64,000 bases of DNA from Photobacterium marinum (lineage in GTDB: Bacteria > Pseudomonadota > Gammaproteobacteria > Enterobacterales > Vibrionaceae). Shown here piece by piece: positions 58,962 through 64,000 of this stretch. Under the pieces are notes generated by a model. The model saw only the letters and a program-made list of their open reading frames with translations. It did not search any database and had not been told where the DNA came from. The translations under genes were made by a program, and so were the position numbers. Each line of letters begins with the position of its first letter. The stretch's first letter is position 1. The stretch lies in assembly GCF_000331515.1 (NCBI RefSeq), contig NZ_AMZO01000036.1:106066-170065 (forward strand). Reading direction: 5' to 3'.

Positions 58962-59339
58962 CCATTTTGCTATTAAGGCCCTTGATATAACTAGCCTCAA
59001 GCATATTCTTACAAGCACCTGATGCGTTATCCACAATGCCTTTGTTGTACTTGTAGTTCAGTGGCCACTTTCTAAGTGACAAATAACAAATCACCCAACT
59101 ACAGTGTAGTCAATAAATGACAAATTTCTCAATTACAGTTGTGATAATTATACTACACAATAAACTTCATATTAGGAATAAAAATTTACATACAAGAATG
59201 CCCAAAAACACAGCAAGTACTTATAACGCTTTGATTTTAAGTAACTTAAGGAGAAAGAAATGATAGGGCGGACGCGCAGGAAGTGGGAGTTACTTAAGAC
59301 TCATTATTGATGGTTTTGTTATCACACCACGTATCATCA

Positions 59340-59361
59340 GCATTTATATATATATAAATGC
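59340..59361. promoter_or_regulatory. Perfect 22-bp AT-rich palindrome
   Basis: GCATTTATATA followed by its exact reverse complement, in the middle of the wza-yjbE divergent region. It could be an operator for a dimeric regulator or an easily melted DNA site. No known regulator is assigned. Confidence 0.4.
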
Positions 59362-59719
59362 CCATTTTGGCGCGATCAGAAATATTCATCTACTTCCGGT
59401 TCTTCCATTGCTAACCAAACAATAACCCAATATTATTAGTCGAGCGTACCTCTGGGTTATGTTATTTGCCCCCATCATTATCGACATGAAATTCGTGTCA
59501 AAAATAGAATGATGACGAACATAATCGTATGTCCTTCAAACCTGTCACGGTAATTAATACAGGTTTAAGACACAATGGGGCTGATATTGGTCATTATTTT
59601 GTGGGTATATTTTTTCCTGTGAATAAATATCCATGAGTAAATGGCAATTATAACTAGAGATACCCAAACTAAAGCGGGAAAAACGCCTCTACGTTAATTG
59701 TAAAAAGTAAGGGAATAGG

Positions 59720-60022
59720 ATGAAAAAAACTGCAATTGCCCTGCTAGCAGCAATGTCTATGGCTAGCTCTGCGTTTGCTGCCACTGAAACGGCTGGTACA
59801 GCAGGCGCAACTTCATCAGCCTCAACGGCTGGGGCTACAACGGCCACAACAGCAGCCTCTACAGGCGCTGCAGCCGGTACTGCTGGAGCTACAGCAGCCG
59901 CTGCCGGTGGTATCACCGCCACAGCAGTAGCTGCCGGTGTTGCCGCTACAGTAGCTGCTGTTGCCGTTGTGGATTCAAATAACAATAGCACAACTAACTC
60001 TGTTACAACTCCAAGTGCTTAA
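59720..60022 (+). CDS. yjbE: Small secreted YjbE/GfcA-like protein
   Basis: Exported protein of 100 aa. The signal peptide is MKKTAIALLAAMSMASSAFA, cleaved before ATE. An Ala/Thr/Gly/Ser-rich stretch follows, then a hydrophobic glycine-containing segment (GGITATAVAAGVAATVAAVA) and an Asn/Thr-rich tail. It matches E. coli YjbE and GfcA in size and layout and stands at the head of yjbFGH. The Shine-Dalgarno AAGGGA is 5 nt upstream. A terminator follows at once, so it is likely to be the most abundant product of the operon. The paralogue is at 27715-28029. The exact role in extracellular polysaccharide is not known. Confidence 0.82.
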   Translation: MKKTAIALLAAMSMASSAFAATETAGTAGATSSASTAGATTATTAASTGAAAGTAGATAAAAGGITATAVAAGVAATVAAVAVVDSNNNSTTNSVTTPSA

Positions 60023-60065
60023 TTCTCTCAATAGAGCATTAATCCAAGGATAAAACAGAATAATC

Positions 60066-60094
60066 ATAGCCGCTCCTTTAGGTGCGGCTATTTT
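60066..60094 (+). terminator. Hairpin terminator/attenuator between yjbE and yjbF
   Basis: The stem ATAGCCGCtCC / GGtGCGGCTAT has a TTTA loop and is followed by TTTTC. It lies 44 bp after the yjbE stop. It should make yjbE transcript exceed yjbFGH transcript by partial termination. Confidence 0.8.
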
Positions 60095-60164
60095 CAAGTA
60101 ATAGCATGCAAGTTTAAGTACTAAAAACTTATTCATTTCTATGCTTGCATTTCTAAACCAGTAA

Positions 60165-60899
60165 ATGGAACTTGCCACTAGAATGCGGTTATTTCATCGA
60201 GCTTTTCACCTATTTCTGTTGTTTTTGATTACTGCTGTTATTTCCGGCTGTAGTCAAAAATTCAGTGACGTTAATGATACGCTTAACATCGCCTTGTTTG
60301 GTGATACCGACACCCGGCTGGATAGAGATGATATCCGCAACCTGCCCTACGCCAGCATCTATGCCCGTATCGGTGACGGGCCACAGGCGTTTATGGTGTT
60401 AGCACTAGCCGAGACACCAACAAAACTAGGCACACAAACCCAGAGCCAGTTGCAGGGCCAGCCACTACAACTAAAATGGCTATCTTCAGACAAGGGGATG
60501 CTGGTAACCGAATATGGCCGCCTAGTCAAAACCCTCAACCTGCCTCAAGGTAACTTGCTCAGCACCCTCAGCCAGCATCCCGATCCCTTACGTCTAGGTC
60601 TTCAACTGCCGAACACCCCAAAACACTGGCAACGCACGATTGACTGGCAACCGGGTTATCATTTGGGCTACCAGCTGAAATCCACCTTTTCACGCCGGCA
60701 GGATGCGGTAATCATGCTCAATGACAGGCCTGTTGAGGTCCTGTATTTTACCGAAGATGTTACGGTCAATAGCTTAGATATCGAGTATCAGAATGAATTC
60801 TGGATACATCCTGAAACAGGAAAAGTACTAAAAAGTAAGCAAAAACTGGCTCCGAGCCTGCCTTATATCGAAATCACCCTTTTGAAGCCTTATTCATAA
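60165..60899 (+). CDS. yjbF: YjbF/GfcB-family outer-membrane lipoprotein
   Basis: A 244-aa lipoprotein. Hydrophobic signal FHLFLLFLITAVISGCSQ has the lipobox cysteine near residue 29. The mature part has the family segments YASIYARIGDGPQAFMVLA, WLSSDKGMLVTEYGRLVKT and FWIHPETGKVLKSKQ. The E. coli gfcB/yjbF homologues belong to group 4 capsule or exopolysaccharide operons, but the biochemical function is unsettled. The start at 60165 has no clear Shine-Dalgarno; ATG 60183 is an alternative. The yjbG start follows 13 bp after its stop. Confidence 0.88.
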   Translation: MELATRMRLFHRAFHLFLLFLITAVISGCSQKFSDVNDTLNIALFGDTDTRLDRDDIRNLPYASIYARIGDGPQAFMVLALAETPTKLGTQTQSQLQGQPLQLKWLSSDKGMLVTEYGRLVKTLNLPQGNLLSTLSQHPDPLRLGLQLPNTPKHWQRTIDWQPGYHLGYQLKSTFSRRQDAVIMLNDRPVEVLYFTEDVTVNSLDIEYQNEFWIHPETGKVLKSKQKLAPSLPYIEITLLKPYS

Positions 60900-60912
60900 A
60901 CACGGAAAGACA

Positions 60913-61731
60913 ATGAACACGCTCATTTCATTCATGACTCGTGCAAAATCAGTTGTGCTCCCCCCCCTGATGTTTTATGCACTATTAGCGGTTACTCCCT
61001 TAATGGCTGAGCCGATCGAAGTTCAGGTAACCGCTTCTGCACAATACAATCAACACCTAAAACTCAGCTATCCAGCACCAGTTCGCCTGCAGCAAGTATT
61101 GGCAGATAGCATAGCCAACCTACAGCAACTGCCATTGCCGCCAAAACACAATCAAAAGAAGGGCAATACAGATCAAATCTACTGGCCGGGCGCTGCACTA
61201 TTAACTGCACGAAGCAACCCAGAGCAAAAAGCTGTTTTAGCCAAACTAAATACGCTCAGTACCATTTGGCAGAATGAAGGTCGTAATGCCGTATTAAACC
61301 TGAAAACCTGGCTTAAAAACGAACCCATTGGCCAGCGTGTTTTTAATTCACTTGATTATGATTTAGTGCGCATTGAAATGACACAGAACCCTTTGATCAG
61401 TGAAGATGTGGCTGTTGTTTTACCACCCCGCCCCAATTCGGTATGGCTATTGGGAGCAGTAAAACAACCGGAAAAACTTCAGTGGCGTGAACGATCGAGC
61501 GCACAGCGCTACCTTGAAAAAATCACTCCTCTCAGCAACTCAGATAACAGCTCTGTGTGGGTGATCCAACCGGATGGCATTGTTGAAAAACATCCTATTG
61601 CCTACTGGAACAAAGAACATATGGATATCGCTCCGGGCGCTATCATCTATCTGGGTTTCGCGGCATTGCCTGATGACCTTGACTCTCTGAACGAGGAACT
61701 GATCAACCTGCTAAGGAACCGGACACTGTAA
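60913..61731 (+). CDS. yjbG: YjbG/GfcC-family periplasmic capsule protein
   Basis: A 272-aa exported protein with a signal peptide around VVLPPLMFYALLAVTPLMA, cleaved near residue 32. The family features are VRLQQVLADSIANLQQLP, IYWPGAALLTAR, a helical stretch NAVLNLKTWLKN and the C-terminal PNSVWLLGAVKQPEKLQW and GAIIYLGFAALPDDLDSLN. E. coli GfcC has a ubiquitin-like SLBB-type fold and acts in group 4 capsule assembly. The stop codon overlaps the yjbH start by 1 bp. Confidence 0.88.
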   Translation: MNTLISFMTRAKSVVLPPLMFYALLAVTPLMAEPIEVQVTASAQYNQHLKLSYPAPVRLQQVLADSIANLQQLPLPPKHNQKKGNTDQIYWPGAALLTARSNPEQKAVLAKLNTLSTIWQNEGRNAVLNLKTWLKNEPIGQRVFNSLDYDLVRIEMTQNPLISEDVAVVLPPRPNSVWLLGAVKQPEKLQWRERSSAQRYLEKITPLSNSDNSSVWVIQPDGIVEKHPIAYWNKEHMDIAPGAIIYLGFAALPDDLDSLNEELINLLRNRTL

Positions 61732-63926
61732 TGAACACCAAACTCACTACTTCGTTATCAGCCATTACTCTGGCAATGCTTCCTGTTCTTCAAGGTCATG
61801 CAGACGAATTCAGCTACCCCGCATTCAAACCATCACAAACGGATTTCGGCGGTGTCGGCTTAATTCAAATGCCATCAGCGCGTATGGCACCTGAAGGCGA
61901 GTTTAATATTGGTACGACTTATAATGATGAATACCATCATTACACAGTTTCCCTTCAGTTGTTGCCATGGCTCGAATCCACCATCCGTTACACCCTGGTG
62001 CAGGATTTGCTCTATAGTAATGACCCAAGTTTCAGCGGTGACACCAAATACACAGATAAAGGGATAGATTTTAAAATCCGGTTACTCAAAGAAAGCTACT
62101 GGCTGCCGGAAACGTCTATCGGTGTTCGTGACTTTGGTGGTACCGGCCTATTTGACGGTGAATATATTGCTGCCAACAAGCATATCGGCCCATTTGATTT
62201 TACCGTTGGTATCGGCTGGGGTTATATCGGCAACAGCGGTAACCTTACCGGTGATAAATCCCAAGGCAATGACTGTAACCGCAATACCGAGTACAAAGGC
62301 AATGGCGGCAGTATTGACTTCGATCGTTGGTTTACTGGCTGCAGCGCTGTATTTGGCGGCATGGAATATCAAACACCTTGGCAGCCACTGCGCCTGAAAG
62401 TCGAGTACGATGGTAACGACTACCGAAGTGACTTCCCGGTTACCCGTGGCGGCATCGACATGACACAAGACAGCAAAATCAATTATGGAGCGCTGTATCG
62501 ACTGGGAAACTGGGGCGATGTACGCGTCAGCTATGAACGCGGCAATACCTGGACATTCGGTTTCAACCTCAATACCAACTTCAATGATATGAAGGCCATC
62601 TGGCGCGATGAACCAGCACCCGCCTATCAACGCTTATCGAGCACAAATGCCAGCAATAACATTACCGAGCTCAGTGATGATGAATGGCTGCAACTGGCTC
62701 AAGACCTGCACCAAATAGCCGGCTACGACGATCCGACAATTTACGCGACTGAGGAAACAATCACTGTGGTTGCCCCGCAAAGCAAATATCGTGATCGTGC
62801 CGAAGCCCATGAGCGAGCAGCGGCCCTAATAGCAAACCAGAGACCGGACGCGAAAGAATACCGACTAATTGAAACGGCCAACCATCAGGCGGTGACTGAA
62901 ACCCGCATTGATAGCGATAAATTTGGCCAATACGCCCGTAATGAGTATTTCGGTGCCAATATTGATGATGCAACGACGACCGATAACCCTGATGCACCGA
63001 AAGGGCAGTTAATCGCTAAATCCGACAAGGCTTGGGATATCGGCGTTGCCCCTACCCTTCAACAGTCCTTCGGTGGATCTGAAAACTTCTATATGTTTAA
63101 CATCGGTATTAATGCCGGTGCAAATTACTGGTTAGGCAATCATGTTGAACTGGCAGGTTCGCTGTACTTCAACCTTTATGATAACTACGACAAGTTTCTG
63201 TATGAAGTACCGCCAGATGGTACAGATCTAAAACGTGTCCGTACCTTGGTTCGCCAGTATATTAATGACAACCCGGTGAGAATGAATAACCTGCAGCTAA
63301 CTTGGATGGATCGGCTGGCAGATAACTGGTATGCGCAGGCATACGGCGGTTATCTGGAGATGATGTTCGGCGGTGTGGGAAGTGAAGTGCTATACCGTCC
63401 GCTTGGCAGTAACTGGGCTTTAGGTGTTGATGCCAACTATGTTATTCAGCGCGATCCGGATTCTCAGTTTGGTTTCTTTACCGAAGAAGTGCAGTTTGAT
63501 CCTTTGACCGGGCGAAACTACCGGGTTCAGACAGGCGCAATAACCGGACATGCGACAGTTTACTATCAGCCACAGTGGGAGTGGTTACCAAATACCCTGT
63601 TTAAAATCAGTGCCGGCCAATATCTGACAGAAGATAAAGGGGTCACCATTGACTTCTCGAAACAGTTTGACAGTGGCGTAATTGCCGGGGCTTTTGCCGC
63701 AATCACCAACCTTTCGGCTGATGAATTTGGTGAAGGCAGTTATAACAAAGGTTTCTATATTTCGATTCCTTTCGACATCATGACAGTGAAACCAAGTACT
63801 AACCGCGCAAACATTTCCTGGTTACCACTAAGCCGTGATGGTGGTCAGATGCTGAACCGCAAATACGAGCTATTTAGCATTACCGATGCCCGCTACCCAT
63901 GGTACGGACGCAAGGCAATGAACTAA
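61731..63926 (+). CDS. yjbH: YjbH/GfcD-family outer-membrane beta-barrel protein
   Basis: A 731-aa protein with a signal peptide (MNTKLTTSLSAITLAMLPVLQGHA). Near the start is FGGVGLIQMPSARMAPEGEF, typical of YjbH/GfcD. Many alternating beta-strand stretches follow, consistent with an outer-membrane barrel (INYGALYRLGNWGDVRVSYE, FNIGINAGANYWLGNHVEL, ALGVDANYVIQRDPDSQFGF). E. coli YjbH is 698 aa. The region around residues 300-420 is more hydrophilic and may form a periplasmic insert. It is the last gene of yjbEFGH and may act in secretion or remodelling of exopolysaccharide. Confidence 0.9.
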   Translation: MNTKLTTSLSAITLAMLPVLQGHADEFSYPAFKPSQTDFGGVGLIQMPSARMAPEGEFNIGTTYNDEYHHYTVSLQLLPWLESTIRYTLVQDLLYSNDPSFSGDTKYTDKGIDFKIRLLKESYWLPETSIGVRDFGGTGLFDGEYIAANKHIGPFDFTVGIGWGYIGNSGNLTGDKSQGNDCNRNTEYKGNGGSIDFDRWFTGCSAVFGGMEYQTPWQPLRLKVEYDGNDYRSDFPVTRGGIDMTQDSKINYGALYRLGNWGDVRVSYERGNTWTFGFNLNTNFNDMKAIWRDEPAPAYQRLSSTNASNNITELSDDEWLQLAQDLHQIAGYDDPTIYATEETITVVAPQSKYRDRAEAHERAAALIANQRPDAKEYRLIETANHQAVTETRIDSDKFGQYARNEYFGANIDDATTTDNPDAPKGQLIAKSDKAWDIGVAPTLQQSFGGSENFYMFNIGINAGANYWLGNHVELAGSLYFNLYDNYDKFLYEVPPDGTDLKRVRTLVRQYINDNPVRMNNLQLTWMDRLADNWYAQAYGGYLEMMFGGVGSEVLYRPLGSNWALGVDANYVIQRDPDSQFGFFTEEVQFDPLTGRNYRVQTGAITGHATVYYQPQWEWLPNTLFKISAGQYLTEDKGVTIDFSKQFDSGVIAGAFAAITNLSADEFGEGSYNKGFYISIPFDIMTVKPSTNRANISWLPLSRDGGQMLNRKYELFSITDARYPWYGRKAMN

Positions 63927-63948
63927 TAATAGATTAAATTTCTGGCGA

Positions 63949-63977
63949 TACTCAAATTGAAATATGCAATTTGAGTA
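63949..63977. repeat. Inverted repeat after yjbH
   Basis: Perfect 11-bp arms TACTCAAATTG / CAATTTGAGTA with a short loop, 23 bp after the yjbH stop. There is no T run, so a terminator role is uncertain. Confidence 0.45.
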
Positions 63978-64000
63978 CTGTCTAGTCCTAAAATAGGTTG

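Larger units (their letters stand above)
58640..59719. other. 1.08-kb divergent regulatory region between wza and yjbE
   Basis: No credible gene. Seen here are the wza leader with small hairpins (near 58790-58820), JUMPstart/ops, a candidate promoter, and a 7-bp inverted repeat GTGTAGT/ACTACAC (about 59104-59158). A perfect AT palindrome is at 59340-59361 and an imperfect inverted repeat around AATAACCCA/TGGGTTAT near 59428-59465. The length is unusual for this compact genome and fits complex control of two divergent capsule operons. Confidence 0.6.

Noticed and set aside
59689..59991. 100-codon minus-strand frame opposite yjbE
   Set aside because: Shadow of a low-complexity Ala/Thr-coding gene; the plus frame has a signal peptide, a good Shine-Dalgarno and operon context.
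62148..62630. 160-codon minus-strand frame opposite yjbH
   Set aside because: Lies wholly within yjbH, which has signal peptide and barrel features; no ribosome-binding site or known domain in the antisense.

Overview
The window is a piece of a gammaproteobacterial chromosome, almost certainly Vibrionaceae (Photobacterium/Vibrio-like). The evidence is the protein sequences of FolD, GalU, RfaH, FabB, MnmC, PurF and others, a very long acidic FimV-type protein between asd and truA, and conserved orders: pdxB-asd-fimV-truA-accD-folC-dedD-cvpA-purF, galU near rssB, and fabB divergent from mnmC. The genus is an inference; no rRNA is present.

Positions 1-27.6 kb are ordinary core chromosome: the 5' part of tig, an SDR oxidoreductase, tRNA-Arg(TCT), folD behind a PurR box, galU and rfaH, a POT peptide transporter, rssB divergent from a LysR regulator, a YohC-like membrane protein, the purF...pdxB block with a PurR box in front of cvpA-purF, fabB and mnmC.

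Positions 27.7-63.9 kb are one surface-polysaccharide (capsule) locus of group 4 / Wzy-dependent type. A long minus-strand gene series starts with wza-wzb-wzc (export channel, phosphatase, tyrosine kinase), followed by wecB-wecC (UDP-ManNAcA). Next comes an AT-rich variable block of about 11 kb: heparinase-like protein, HAD phosphatase, two CapK/PaaK-like ligases, Wzx flippase, two glycosyltransferases, Wzy polymerase and a HisC-like aminotransferase. The series continues with a bi-domain oxidoreductase, a second heparinase-like protein, a GT4 glycosyltransferase, a second galU and a second wecA, then ugd and a GfcA-like small protein. Another wecA on the plus strand and a beta-CASP nuclease-like protein sit among the last genes. 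Divergent from wza lies a yjbEFGH (gfcABCD-type) operon whose products are predicted to act in the envelope.

The sequence links the two ends of the window. A JUMPstart/ops element (GGCGGTAGCATG) lies in the wza leader on the coding strand, and the RfaH that would recognise it is encoded about 54 kb away beside galU. A terminator-like hairpin after wzc suggests why antitermination would matter. Other points of note are a family of GAG/CTC-rich palindromic intergenic repeats scattered through the window, in-frame hexanucleotide and 72-bp tandem repeats in fimV, a HAD phosphatase with Cys in place of the second catalytic Asp, and a duplicated galU/wecA pair. No transposase, integrase, CRISPR array or rRNA was found.
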